Made by a program: the position numbers and the translations under genes. Positions 1 to 11,150 of a stretch of 64,000 nt of DNA are shown here, in pieces. The notes under the pieces are model-generated. The model was given only the letters and a program-made list of their open reading frames with translations, had not been told where the DNA came from and did no database searches. Origin of the DNA: Hasllibacter sp963833115 (lineage in GTDB: Bacteria; Pseudomonadota; Alphaproteobacteria; Rhodobacterales; Rhodobacteraceae); assembly GCA_963833115.1 (NCBI GenBank), contig CAWHWS010000002.1:992001-1056000 (forward strand), given 5' to 3'. Within the stretch, counting starts at the first letter, position 1; each line of letters starts with the position of its first letter.

Positions 1-52
1 CGAAGTCCATGCCGCCGCGAAGCTGCAGCCGGTAGAGGGAGGAGGGGATCAT
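1..52 (-). CDS. treY: maltooligosyl trehalose synthase TreY, N-terminal fragment at window edge
   Basis: Only the first 17 codons are inside the window. The minus strand from 52 reads MIPSSLYRLQLRGGMDF, and YRLQLxxGMxF is the typical start of TreY, which turns the reducing end of a maltooligosaccharide into a trehalosyl end. The ATG at 52 overlaps the malQ stop codon in an ATGA. This is the same coupling used between most genes of the operon. Its partner TreZ is encoded two genes upstream, which supports the call. The rest of the gene lies beyond base 1, so its integrity is unknown. Confidence 0.75.
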   Translation of the reverse strand, partial: MIPSSLYRLQLRGGMDF

Positions 53-1803
53 GGCCGCGGCCTCTCATCGGCCAGCGCGGCCGTCAGGGCCCGGAACGCC
101 GGATGATCCGCGATCTCCTCCACCGGCACGCTCCCGCGGGGGCGCCAGTTGGGGTGCGCGTCCACCGTGCCGGGCACGTTGGTCTGCATCGCCGGGCCGA
201 CCGCGTCCGCGAGCCGCATCGCGGCCAGCACGCAGGGCGTGCGCGCCAGGAACCGGTGCAGCGCGGCGGGCAGGGCCCCCGGCATCTCCTCGGGCGGGGC
301 CTCGCCGGCCTCCCACAGCCCCGCGGCCGCCAGGGCGCGCAGGATCGCCGCGCGCTCCCAGTCGCGATGCGCCCGGTGGGCGGCGCAATCGGCCGGCCCC
401 ACGAGCCCGTGCGCCTCGCGCAGGTCGATGTCCTGCCCCGCCCACCAGCCCGCCAGCACCGGCAGGTCGTGCGTCGACAGGCATGCCAGCGCCATCGCCG
501 GATAGGCGTCCGGCCCGGCGAACCCGGCCTTGGATTGCTCGAACACCACGATCCGGTAGGACAGGATGCGCGCCTCCTCCATCGCCTCGCGGAACCCGTC
601 CGGCACCCAGCCCAAATCCTCGCCGATGACGATCGCGTGGCGCTCGCGGCTGGCGCCGGCCAGCGCCTCGATCAGGTCGTGCATGGGATAGGTGAGGTGC
701 GCGCCGTCCAGCGGCGGCGACCCGTGCGGGATGAGGAAGAGCTGCCGCAGCGCCATCGCGTGGTCGATCCGGAGCGCGCCCGCGTCCTTGAGCTGCGCGT
801 CGATCATCGTTCGGAACGGGGCGTAGCCCGAGGCCGCGAGCGCCGCCGGGGAGGGCGCGGCCAGGCCCCAGCCCTGACCCTCGGTGGCGAACACGTCCGG
901 CGGCGCGCCGATCGACAGGCCCGGCAGGGTGCTGCCGCGCCCGGCCTCCACGCCCCAGGTCGCCGAGCCGCCCGGATCCTCGCCCACCGCGAGGTCGAGA
1001 TAGAGCCCGATCCGCATCCCCGCGTCCCGCGCCGCCGCCTGCGCCGCCGCGAGCTGCCCGCGCGCCACGTGCTGCAGCCAGAGGTGGAAGCGCACGTCCG
1101 CCGCATGATCGGCGGCGAAGGCCGCGACCTCCGTCGAGGCCGGGTCGCGCCAGGCGGCCGGCCAGCCGCCCCAGGTGGCGCCGTGCGCCGCCGCCATGTG
1201 GTGGGAGGCCGCCTCGAAGAGCGCGTGCCGCGCGAGGTCCTCGCCCGCCGTCGCGGCGAAGGCGTCGAACGCGGGATCGGTGCCGGCGTCGAACACCGCC
1301 CGCAGCGCCGAGAGCTTGGCGCCCGCCACCGCTTCGTAGTCCACCAGCGCGCCATCCGCCATCTCGGGCCGTTCGGCCCCGAGGGCGTCCGGCGCGATGT
1401 AGAGCGGGTTGAGCGCCACGCGGCTCGACGGCGAGAACGGGCTGCACCGCGCCGGCTCCGCGGTGAAGAGCGCGTGCACCGGGTTGATCCCTAGGAAGTC
1501 CGCGCCCGCCGCCGCGCAGGTCCGCGCCAGCGCCGCGAGGTCGGCGAAGTCCCCGATCCCCCACTGCCGCGCCGAGCGCAGCTCGTATAGCTGGCAGAAC
1601 ACGCCCCAGCCCGGCGCCTCGCCCAGGCCGTCGGGCAGGTGGCAGGCGGGCAGGGGGCCCGCGCCATCGGCCGGGATCGCCGCGTCCCCGATCGCGTCCA
1701 GGATGGCGCGCAGCGTGTCGTCCGGCACCGGCCGCTCGGTCCCGCCCGGCTGCGCGTAGCCCGTCGCGATGCCCCGCGCGGCGGCGCGCTCGCGCAGGCT
1801 CAC
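49..1803 (-). CDS. malQ: 4-alpha-glucanotransferase (amylomaltase)
   Basis: A GH77 enzyme that transfers alpha-1,4-glucan segments between malto-oligosaccharides, releasing glucose and making longer chains for phosphorolysis or for TreY. The 584-residue product has the GH77 catalytic set: the nucleophile Asp in YLDLAVG (about D270), the acid/base Glu in GEDLGWVP (about E395) and the third Asp in THDLP (about D446). The length fits the shorter plant/bacterial MalQ class rather than the roughly 690-residue E. coli form. The GTG start at 1803 is chosen because it overlaps the treZ stop in a GTGA and gives the expected N-terminus. It is followed by treY with an ATGA overlap. Confidence 0.93.
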   Translation of the reverse strand: MSLRERAAARGIATGYAQPGGTERPVPDDTLRAILDAIGDAAIPADGAGPLPACHLPDGLGEAPGWGVFCQLYELRSARQWGIGDFADLAALARTCAAAGADFLGINPVHALFTAEPARCSPFSPSSRVALNPLYIAPDALGAERPEMADGALVDYEAVAGAKLSALRAVFDAGTDPAFDAFAATAGEDLARHALFEAASHHMAAAHGATWGGWPAAWRDPASTEVAAFAADHAADVRFHLWLQHVARGQLAAAQAAARDAGMRIGLYLDLAVGEDPGGSATWGVEAGRGSTLPGLSIGAPPDVFATEGQGWGLAAPSPAALAASGYAPFRTMIDAQLKDAGALRIDHAMALRQLFLIPHGSPPLDGAHLTYPMHDLIEALAGASRERHAIVIGEDLGWVPDGFREAMEEARILSYRIVVFEQSKAGFAGPDAYPAMALACLSTHDLPVLAGWWAGQDIDLREAHGLVGPADCAAHRAHRDWERAAILRALAAAGLWEAGEAPPEEMPGALPAALHRFLARTPCVLAAMRLADAVGPAMQTNVPGTVDAHPNWRPRGSVPVEEIADHPAFRALTAALADERPRP

Positions 1804-3565
1804 GCCCCGTCCTCCGCCAGGGCGAAGAGGCACGAATCCGGCGCACCCGGCGCCGCCCCGGTGAGGTGGATCACCTCGCCGCGCGTCTCCGGCAGCGTCT
1901 CGGGATGGCGGTGGAAGTTCGCCCGGCACTGCAGCAGCCCGTCGTTCAGCCGCCAGTCGACGGCCACGCAGGCCTCCGGCGCCTCGAGCACCGTGCCGCA
2001 TCCCGGCCCCGTGCCGGCCAGCAGCGGCACCACCCGCGCCATCCTGAGCGCCACGAGCGCCCGGAACCGGTCCAGCGCCTTCTGGTGCTCGCCCTGCTCC
2101 CGGCGGCCCCAGTGCAGCTTGGACGCCTCGAACGCGGCCGGGTCGATCGGGTCGGGCACGGCGCCGGCGAAGCCGACGAAATGCGCGAACTCGCGGCGCC
2201 GCCCCTCCGAGACGGCCCGCCCCAGCTCGCCCTCGAAATCGGCGAAGAACTGGAACGGCCCGGTCTCGCCCCACTCGTCCCCCTGGAACATCAAGGGGAT
2301 GTGCGGCGACAGCAGCAGCATCGCCTGCAGCGCCATCAACCGCGAATGCGGCGCCATCTCGACGAGCCGCTCGCCCAGCGCGCGGTTGCCGATCTGGTCG
2401 TGGTTCTGGAGGAAGTCGACGAAGGCCGCGGGCGGCAGGTGCCCCGACGCCTCGCCGCGCGGCGCCTTGGACGACGGCCCGCTCTCGCCCTGATAGGCGA
2501 ACCCCTCCGCCGCTGCGCGCGCCAGATGGCGCGCCGGCCCGTCCGCGAAGTCGGCGTAGTAGCCCTCCTCCTCGCCGGAGGCGACGACATGGGCCGCGTT
2601 GTGCCAGTCGTCGTTCCACTCCCCGTCCATCAACGCCGCGCGCCCGTCCGTCCGCTCGTGCAGGTAGGTGACGTTGCGGTTGTCCTCCGTCATCAGCCAG
2701 GCGTGCGGCGCGCGCTCCCGGATCTCGCGCGCCATGTCCACGAGGACGTCCGGGTCGGACGGGTCGTGGATATGGTCGATCGCGTCGAGCCGGAGCCCGT
2801 CCATGCCGAACTCGGTCAGCCAGTAGAGCGCGTTCTCGATGAAGAAGCGCCGGACCTGGGCGGTCTCGTAGTGGATGCCGCCGCCCCAGGGCGTGTCGCG
2901 CCCCTGGTCGAAGAACTCCGGCGCGTAGGCGCCGAGGTAGTTCCCGTCCGGCCCGAAATGATTGTAGACCACGTCCATCTGCACCATCAGGCCGAGGCCG
3001 TGCGCCGCGTCCACCAGCGCGCGCAGGTCCGCGGGCGTGCCGTAGACCTCGTGCGGGGCGTAGAGCAGCACGCCGTCATAGCCCCAGCCGCGCCGACCGC
3101 CGAACTGCGCCACCGGCAGGATGTCGATGCCCGTGTAGCCCGCCTCGGCCAGCATCGGCAGCTTGTCCATGGCGGCGCGGAACGTGCCCTCCGGCGTGAA
3201 GGTGCCGATGTGCACCTCGCAGATCACCGCCTCCTCCCAGGGCCGGCGCGGGCTCTCGTGGCGCCAGTCGAACGCCGGGTCCACGAGGATCGAGGCCCCG
3301 TGCACGTCGCCCTCCTGCGCCCGCGCGGCCGGGTCCGGCACGGCCCGCCCGTCCGGCAGAACGAAGGCGTAGGGATCCCCCGCCGCGGCCGGGCGCACCA
3401 GCTCGAACCAGCCCTCGCCGACCGCCTCCATGGCCGTGTCCTGCCCGCCATGGCGCACGCGGAGCGCCTCGCAGGCCGGCGCCCAGAGGCGGAACCGCGC
3501 GGTGCCGTCCGCGCGCAGGATCGCGCCCCATAGGGGCTCGGCGCCCGTCGTCTCGGTGGATCGGG

Positions 3566-3569
<4 letters not shown>
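1800..3569 (-). CDS. treZ: malto-oligosyltrehalose trehalohydrolase
   Basis: A GH13 enzyme that cuts trehalose off the end of maltooligosyl-trehalose made by TreY. The 589-residue protein has an N-terminal CBM48-like domain (LWAPACEALRV), then the (beta/alpha)8 barrel with VVYNHFGPDGNYLG, the nucleophile in LRLDAIDHIHD (about D262), the acid/base in LMTEDNRN (about E295) and FLQNHDQIGNRA. MFQGDEWGE is also typical of TreZ. The GTG start at 3569 overlaps the glgX stop in a GTGA. The open frame continues upstream to 4649, but that part is the middle piece of the frameshifted glgX and not TreZ. Confidence 0.93.
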
Positions 3570-5646
<2,077 letters not shown>

Positions 5647-5714
5647 ATTCGTCATCCTCGAAGACCCCGCCGGCGGGCGCGGTCGCTGCATCTCGTTCAC
5701 GTCCCGCTGCGCGA

Positions 5715-5769
5715 GGCGCGCGGGCGGCGCAAGGCCTGCCCGCGCGCCCGGTGCGGAACGCCGCGTTCC
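5715..5769 (-). promoter_or_regulatory. two hairpins in the glgB-glgX intergenic gap
   Basis: The 123-base gap between the glgB stop and the glgX start has two perfect inverted repeats. One is a 6-bp stem with a 3-base loop at 5755-5769 (GGAACG/CGTTCC). The other is an 11-bp GC-only stem at 5715-5725 / 5738-5748 with a 12-base loop. There is no T-tract, so a classical intrinsic terminator is not shown. Every other junction in the operon overlaps, so these structures may attenuate, stabilise or process the mRNA between the glucan-building and glucan-degrading halves. That role is inference. Confidence 0.5.
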
Positions 5770-7935
5770 CTACGCCCCTTCCGGCGCGAGAAAAAGCACC
5801 GCCAGCGGCGGCAGCGTCAGGACCGCGCTCGCGGGCTGCCCGTGCATCCCCTCGCCATTGGCGAGGACGGTGCCGCCATTGCCCGCGTCCGAGCCGCCAT
5901 AGGGGGCCGCGTCGGTGTTGAGGACCTCCGTCCAGGTCCCCGCCAGCGGGAGCCCCGTGCGGTAGCCCTCGCGCAGGACCGGCGCCATGTTCACGAGCGC
6001 CACGATCGGCCGCGTCCCCTCCGGCCCCCGCCGGACGAGGCTCAGGACGTTCTCGTCCGCGGCGCCGCCGTCGATCCACTCGAACCCCGCGGGGTCCGCA
6101 TCGAGCGCGTGCAGCGCGGGCTCGGCCGCCATCAGGGCGTTGAGGTCGCGCACCAGGGCCTGGACCCCGGCCTGCGGCCCGCCCGAGGCCTCGTGCCAGT
6201 CGAGCGAGCGCCCCTCGGACCATTCGCGCCGCTGCCCGAACTCCTGGCCCATGAAGAGGAGCTGCTTGCCAGGATGCGCCCACATCCATCCGTAATACGC
6301 GCGCAGGTTCGCGAAGGCCTGCCAGGGGTCGCCCGGCATCTTGCCGATCATCGAGCCCTTGCCGTGCACCACCTCGTCATGGCTGATCGGCAGGACGAAC
6401 GCCTCGCTGAACGCGTAGTGCAGCCCGAAGGTCATCAGGTGGTGGTGCCAGCGGCGGTGGGCCGGATCCTCGCCCATGTAGCGCAGGGTGTCGTTCATCC
6501 ACCCCATGTTCCACTTGAAGTCGAAGCCGAGCCCGCCATCGGCCACCGGCGCGGTCACGCCGGGGAAGGCCGTCGATTCCTCCGCGATCATCAGGCTGCC
6601 GGGCGCCAGGCGGTGCGCCTCGTCGTTGGTCCGCTTGAGGAAGGCGATCGCCTCGAGGTTCTCGCGCCCGCCCTCCGCGTTGGGCACCCATTCGCCGGCC
6701 TCGCGGGAGTAGTCGAGGTAGAGCATCGAGGCGACCGCATCCACGCGCAGCGCGTCGATCCGGTATTCCCTGAGCCAGAACACCGCGCTGGCGCGCAGGA
6801 AGTTCGCGACCTCCGTGCGCCCGAAATTGTAGATCAGGGTGTTCCAGTCCTTGTGGAAGCCCAGGCGCGGGTCCTCGTGCTCGTAGAGCGCGGTGCCGTC
6901 GAAGCGCGCGAGCCCGTGCGCGTCCGAGGGGAAGTGCGCCGGCACCCAGTCCACGATGACCCCGATGCCCGCCCCGTGGAGCGTGTCGATCATCGCCGCG
7001 AACTCCGCCGGCGTGCCGAACCGCGCCGTCGGCGCGAACAGCCCGATCGGCTGATAGCCCCAGGACGGCGTGTAGGGATGCTCGGCGACGGGCAGGAGCT
7101 CGACATGGGTGAACCCCATCGAGACCGCGTACTCCGCCAGCATCGGCCCGATCTCGGCGTAGCTCAGGACCTTGTCGCCCTCGCCGCGCCGCCACGATCC
7201 CAGGTGCACCTCGTAGACGCTCATCGGCGCCGATCTCGGATCGGCCGCGGCGACGCGCTCGTGCTTCCATTCGTGCGTCGGCAGGCCGGCGACCAGGCTG
7301 CCCTGCGCCGGCGGCGCCTCGGCGGCGAAACCCATCGGGTCGGCCTTAAGCGGCAGCAGGTGCCCCGAGCCGTCCATGATCTCGTACTTGTAGAGCTCGC
7401 CGCGCCCGATATCGGGCACGAAGATCTCCCACAGGCCCGCGCCGCGCCGGCGCATCACGTGGCGCCGCCCGTCCCAGGCGTTGAAATGCCCCACCACCGA
7501 GACCCGGCTCGCGTTCGGCGCCCAGACGGCGAAGGAGGTGCCCGCCGCGCCCTCGTGGTCGCGCGGATGCGCGCCCAGCGCCTCCCAGAGCGCCTCGTGC
7601 GTGCCTTCGGCGATCAGGTACTCGTCCATGTCCGAGAGGACCGGCCCATGCGCGTAGGCGTCGCCCCGCTCCCATTCGTTGTCCCCCGCGCGCATGCGCA
7701 GGCGGTAGGGCCCCTCCCAGTCGCACTCGAACATGCCCTCGCCATGGGTGCAGGTCAGCTCGAGCTCGCGCCCGCCGCCCATCGCGGTCACCTCCGAGGC
7801 GTCCGGCGCGAAGACCCGGAGCCGCCCGCCATGCGGGCCCAGCACCGCGAACGGATCGCCATGCGTGCCGCGCAGGACCGCGTGCAGCGCCCCCTCCTCG
7901 AGGGTGCCGGCCTCCTCGTCGACCTCGCCCCTCAT
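5770..7935 (-). CDS. glgB: 1,4-alpha-glucan branching enzyme
   Basis: A GH13 enzyme that makes the alpha-1,6 branches of glycogen. The 721-residue protein has the two N-terminal beta-sandwich (CBM48) domains of the long E. coli type, then the catalytic barrel with ALRVDAVASM (nucleophile about D399), MIAEESTAFP (acid/base about E452) and ISHDEVVHGKGS, and the C-terminal amylase domain. The positions sit about six residues before the E. coli catalytic residues, as expected for an orthologue. The ATG at 7935 overlaps the treS stop in an ATGA. In this operon it branches the linear glucan made by GlgE. Confidence 0.95.
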   Translation of the reverse strand: MRGEVDEEAGTLEEGALHAVLRGTHGDPFAVLGPHGGRLRVFAPDASEVTAMGGGRELELTCTHGEGMFECDWEGPYRLRMRAGDNEWERGDAYAHGPVLSDMDEYLIAEGTHEALWEALGAHPRDHEGAAGTSFAVWAPNASRVSVVGHFNAWDGRRHVMRRRGAGLWEIFVPDIGRGELYKYEIMDGSGHLLPLKADPMGFAAEAPPAQGSLVAGLPTHEWKHERVAAADPRSAPMSVYEVHLGSWRRGEGDKVLSYAEIGPMLAEYAVSMGFTHVELLPVAEHPYTPSWGYQPIGLFAPTARFGTPAEFAAMIDTLHGAGIGVIVDWVPAHFPSDAHGLARFDGTALYEHEDPRLGFHKDWNTLIYNFGRTEVANFLRASAVFWLREYRIDALRVDAVASMLYLDYSREAGEWVPNAEGGRENLEAIAFLKRTNDEAHRLAPGSLMIAEESTAFPGVTAPVADGGLGFDFKWNMGWMNDTLRYMGEDPAHRRWHHHLMTFGLHYAFSEAFVLPISHDEVVHGKGSMIGKMPGDPWQAFANLRAYYGWMWAHPGKQLLFMGQEFGQRREWSEGRSLDWHEASGGPQAGVQALVRDLNALMAAEPALHALDADPAGFEWIDGGAADENVLSLVRRGPEGTRPIVALVNMAPVLREGYRTGLPLAGTWTEVLNTDAAPYGGSDAGNGGTVLANGEGMHGQPASAVLTLPPLAVLFLAPEGA

Positions 7936-10900
7936 GCCTCGTCCGCCAGATCGAGGAGCCCGGCGATCGGGATCGACGCCCAGTCGGGCCGCATCTTGAG
8001 CTCGTAGTCCACCTCGTAGGCCGCCTTCTGAATGAGGAACAGATCGAGGAGGGGCCGCCAATCCTCCGGCAGGAGCCCGGACCCCTCCATCCCCGCGCCG
8101 TAGGCATCGAGGAACGCCGCCGCCGTGTCCCGGCGCCAGCCGTCCAGCCGCGCGCGCACGGTCGCCTCGTCGTCGCCGAGGTCGAGGCGCCGGCGCAGCG
8201 CGGCCGCGGCGGCGTACTCGAAGCTGCGCAGCATCCCCGCCACGTCGCGCAGCGGCGAGGTCGGCGCGACGCGCTCCTCCATGGGCCGCGTCGGCTCGCC
8301 CTCGAAGTCGATGATCACCACGTCGTTCTGCGCGATGAGCACCTGCCCCAGATGGTAGTCGCCGTGGATGCGGCTGCGCTTGCCGCCCGCCGCGACCCCG
8401 TCCAGCCGCGCCATCAGGCCCTCGCGCTTGAGGCCGAGCCGGATCGCGTCGTCGCGCGCCGCCTCCGGCAGGTCCGCGCCCTTGAGCCCGTCCAGCGCCC
8501 CGGCCAGGTCCGCGCGCGCCTGCTCGGCCCAGGCGGCGACGTCCGCGGCCCGGACCTCCTGGGCCTCGAACGCCGTGCCCGGCGCGCCGGAGGCCAGCGC
8601 CCGGTGCAGCCCCGCGGTCCGCCGGCCGAGCACCTCCCCGATGTCGAGCGTGCCCGAGAGGTCGATCTCCCCTTCCGCCAGCGCCCCGGCCTCGAGGTCG
8701 CGGTCCAGCGTCGAGAGCGTCCACGCCCAGCCGTCGCCCTGATGGCGCACGAACTCGAACGCGGCCGCGAGCACCGTGTCCTCGCCGCCCTCGATCAGGT
8801 CGATCGTCCCAAGCAGCGCCGGCGCGTTCTCGAACTCCGTCTCCTCGGTCAGGAAGCGCGAGACCTCGATCTCGGGCTGCACCCCGCCCCGCAGGCGCCT
8901 GTAGAGCTTGAGGATCGCCTGGTCCCCGAACGCGACCGAGGCGTTGGACTGCTCCACGCCCAGCAGGCGCGCGTCCGCGTCCTCGACCTCGGCGAGCCCG
9001 GCCAGCGGGCGGAACGCCACGCGCCCGCCCTCGGCCTCGATCTCCCCGCCGCCGCGCAGCCGCGCCAGCAGGTCCGTCGCCATCGCCTCGTCCATCGCCC
9101 CGTCCACGAGGGCGCCGACCCGGTTCATCCGCCGCAGCTTGGCCATGGTGTAGGACAGCTTCGGCGCGCCGTGGCCGATGTTCTCCTCGCCCCAGAGCGC
9201 CGAGAGCGGCAGCAGGTAGCGCGCCCCGTCGACCTGGATCGTGGCCAGCATGTGCCGCCCGTCCCTGAGCTCCGCCAGCGGCGTGAGCTCGACCGCCCCC
9301 TCCGGCGTGCCCGCGAACCACCGCTGCAGGCCGAGCCAGCGCGGCAGCACGTCCCGCACCATCTCCGGCCCGGCCCGGTCCTTGAGGCCCGAGGACACCC
9401 GCCCGTCGCGCGTCGTGAGGGTCAGGAACTCGGGCAGCACCTCCGGCAGGGGCACGTGCCAGCCCGGCGCCTGCTCCTCGTCGGCCAGCAGGAACCACAT
9501 GTAGCCATAGGCCGGCAGCGTCAGGAGGTAGGGAAGCTCCCCCACCGGCGGGAAGGGCGACTGCCCCGTGAGCTCGATGGGCACCCGCCCCGAGAACGCC
9601 TTGAGGTCGAGCTCCACCGCCTGCGCCGCGCGCGACAGGTTCGCCACGCACAGCACCGTCTGCCCCTCGTGGGAGCGCAGATACGCGAGCACCCGCCGGT
9701 TCGCCGGATAGAGGAGGCTCACCTCGCCCCGCCCGAACACGCCCGAGCGCTGGCGCGTCGCCACCAGGCGCTTCATCCAGTTGAGGTAGCTCGCCGGCGC
9801 GGTCTCCTGCGCCTCCACGTTCACCGCCTCGTAGCCGTGCACCGGGTCCTGGATCGTCGGCAGGTAGAGCCGCTGCGGGTCGGCCCGGGAGAAGCCCGCG
9901 TTGCGGTCGGAGGACCACTGCATCGGCGTGCGCACCCCGTCGCGGTCCCCGAGATAGATGTTGTCGCCCATCCCGATCTCGTCCCCGTAGTAGAGGATCG
10001 GCGTGCCGGGCATGCTCATCAGCATGAAGTTCAGGAGCTCGATCTTGCGCCGGTCGTTCTGCATCAGGGGGGCGAGCCGGCGCCGGATCCCCATGTTGAT
10101 GCGCGCGCGCTTGTCGGCGGCGTAGGTGTTCCAGAGGTAGTCGCGCTCCTTGTCCGTCACCATCTCGAGCGTCAGCTCGTCGTGGTTGCGCAGGAAGATG
10201 CCCCACTGGCACTCCTCGGGGATCTCGGGCGTCTGGCGCACGATGTCGGTGATCGGGTGCCGGTCCTCCTGCGCCACGGCCATGTACATCCGCGGCATCA
10301 GGGGGAAGTGGAACCCCATGTGGCACTCGTCCCCCTCGCCGAAATAGGGGCGCGTGTCCTCGGGCCACTGGTTGGCCTCCGCGAGGAGCATCCGGCCGGT
10401 GTAGTGCTGGTCGAGGTCGGCGCGGATCGCCTTGAGGACCACGTGCGTCTCGTCGAGGTTCTCGTTGTTGGTCCCGTCGCGCTCCACCAGATAGGGGATC
10501 GCGTCGAGGCGCAGCCCGTCGACCCCGAGGTCGAGCCAGAAGTGCATCACGTCGATGACTGCCGCGAGGACCTCGGGGTTGTCGAAGTTGAGGTCCGGCT
10601 GATGGTCGAAGAAGCGGTGCCAGTAGAACTGCTCCGCCACCGGGTCCCAGGACCAGTTGGAATCGTGGGTGTCGTTGAAGATCACCCGCGTGAGGTCCAT
10701 CCACTTGGTCGGATCGTCCGACCAGACGTAGAAGTCGCGCTCGGGGCTGTCCTTGGGCGCGTTGCGGGCCCGCTGGAACCACTCGTGCTGATCGGAGGTG
10801 TGGTTGATCACGAGCTCGGTGATGACCTTGAGCCCGCGCCGGTGCGCCTCCTCCACGAAGGCGCGGAAATCGTCCATGTCCCCGTAATTGGGGTTGATCG

Positions 10901-11150
10901 CCTTGTATTCGGCGATGTCGTAGCCGTCGTCGCGCAGCGGCGAGGGGTAGAACGGCAGGATCCAGATCGCCGTCGCGCCGAGCGCCTGCACGTGGTCGAG
11001 CCGCTGCATCAGGCCGCGGAAGTCGCCGAACCCGTCGCCGTTGCTGTCCTGATAGGCCTTGATGTGGATCTGGTAGATCACCGCGTCCTTGTACCAGTCC
11101 GCGGGCTCCGCGGCGGCGTCGGCGGGCACGAGTTGGGACTGCTGGTTCAT
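7932..11150 (-). CDS. treS: trehalose synthase fused to maltokinase (TreS-Mak)
   Basis: A 1072-residue two-domain fusion. Residues 1 to about 555 are GH13 trehalose synthase (trehalose to maltose), with WYKDAVIYQIHIKAY at the start, the nucleophile in LRLDAIPYL (about D216), the acid/base in LLAEANQWP (about E258) and LRNHDELTLEM. The rest is a Pep2-type maltokinase that makes maltose-1-phosphate from maltose and ATP, with the kinase-fold motif HGDYHLGQVL from about residue 929 and IIDFEGEP. The fusion channels trehalose straight to the GlgE substrate. The ATG at 11150 overlaps the glgE stop in an ATGA. Such fusions are known in GlgE-pathway bacteria. Confidence 0.95.
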   Translation of the reverse strand: MNQQSQLVPADAAAEPADWYKDAVIYQIHIKAYQDSNGDGFGDFRGLMQRLDHVQALGATAIWILPFYPSPLRDDGYDIAEYKAINPNYGDMDDFRAFVEEAHRRGLKVITELVINHTSDQHEWFQRARNAPKDSPERDFYVWSDDPTKWMDLTRVIFNDTHDSNWSWDPVAEQFYWHRFFDHQPDLNFDNPEVLAAVIDVMHFWLDLGVDGLRLDAIPYLVERDGTNNENLDETHVVLKAIRADLDQHYTGRMLLAEANQWPEDTRPYFGEGDECHMGFHFPLMPRMYMAVAQEDRHPITDIVRQTPEIPEECQWGIFLRNHDELTLEMVTDKERDYLWNTYAADKRARINMGIRRRLAPLMQNDRRKIELLNFMLMSMPGTPILYYGDEIGMGDNIYLGDRDGVRTPMQWSSDRNAGFSRADPQRLYLPTIQDPVHGYEAVNVEAQETAPASYLNWMKRLVATRQRSGVFGRGEVSLLYPANRRVLAYLRSHEGQTVLCVANLSRAAQAVELDLKAFSGRVPIELTGQSPFPPVGELPYLLTLPAYGYMWFLLADEEQAPGWHVPLPEVLPEFLTLTTRDGRVSSGLKDRAGPEMVRDVLPRWLGLQRWFAGTPEGAVELTPLAELRDGRHMLATIQVDGARYLLPLSALWGEENIGHGAPKLSYTMAKLRRMNRVGALVDGAMDEAMATDLLARLRGGGEIEAEGGRVAFRPLAGLAEVEDADARLLGVEQSNASVAFGDQAILKLYRRLRGGVQPEIEVSRFLTEETEFENAPALLGTIDLIEGGEDTVLAAAFEFVRHQGDGWAWTLSTLDRDLEAGALAEGEIDLSGTLDIGEVLGRRTAGLHRALASGAPGTAFEAQEVRAADVAAWAEQARADLAGALDGLKGADLPEAARDDAIRLGLKREGLMARLDGVAAGGKRSRIHGDYHLGQVLIAQNDVVIIDFEGEPTRPMEERVAPTSPLRDVAGMLRSFEYAAAAALRRRLDLGDDEATVRARLDGWRRDTAAAFLDAYGAGMEGSGLLPEDWRPLLDLFLIQKAAYEVDYELKMRPDWASIPIAGLLDLADEA

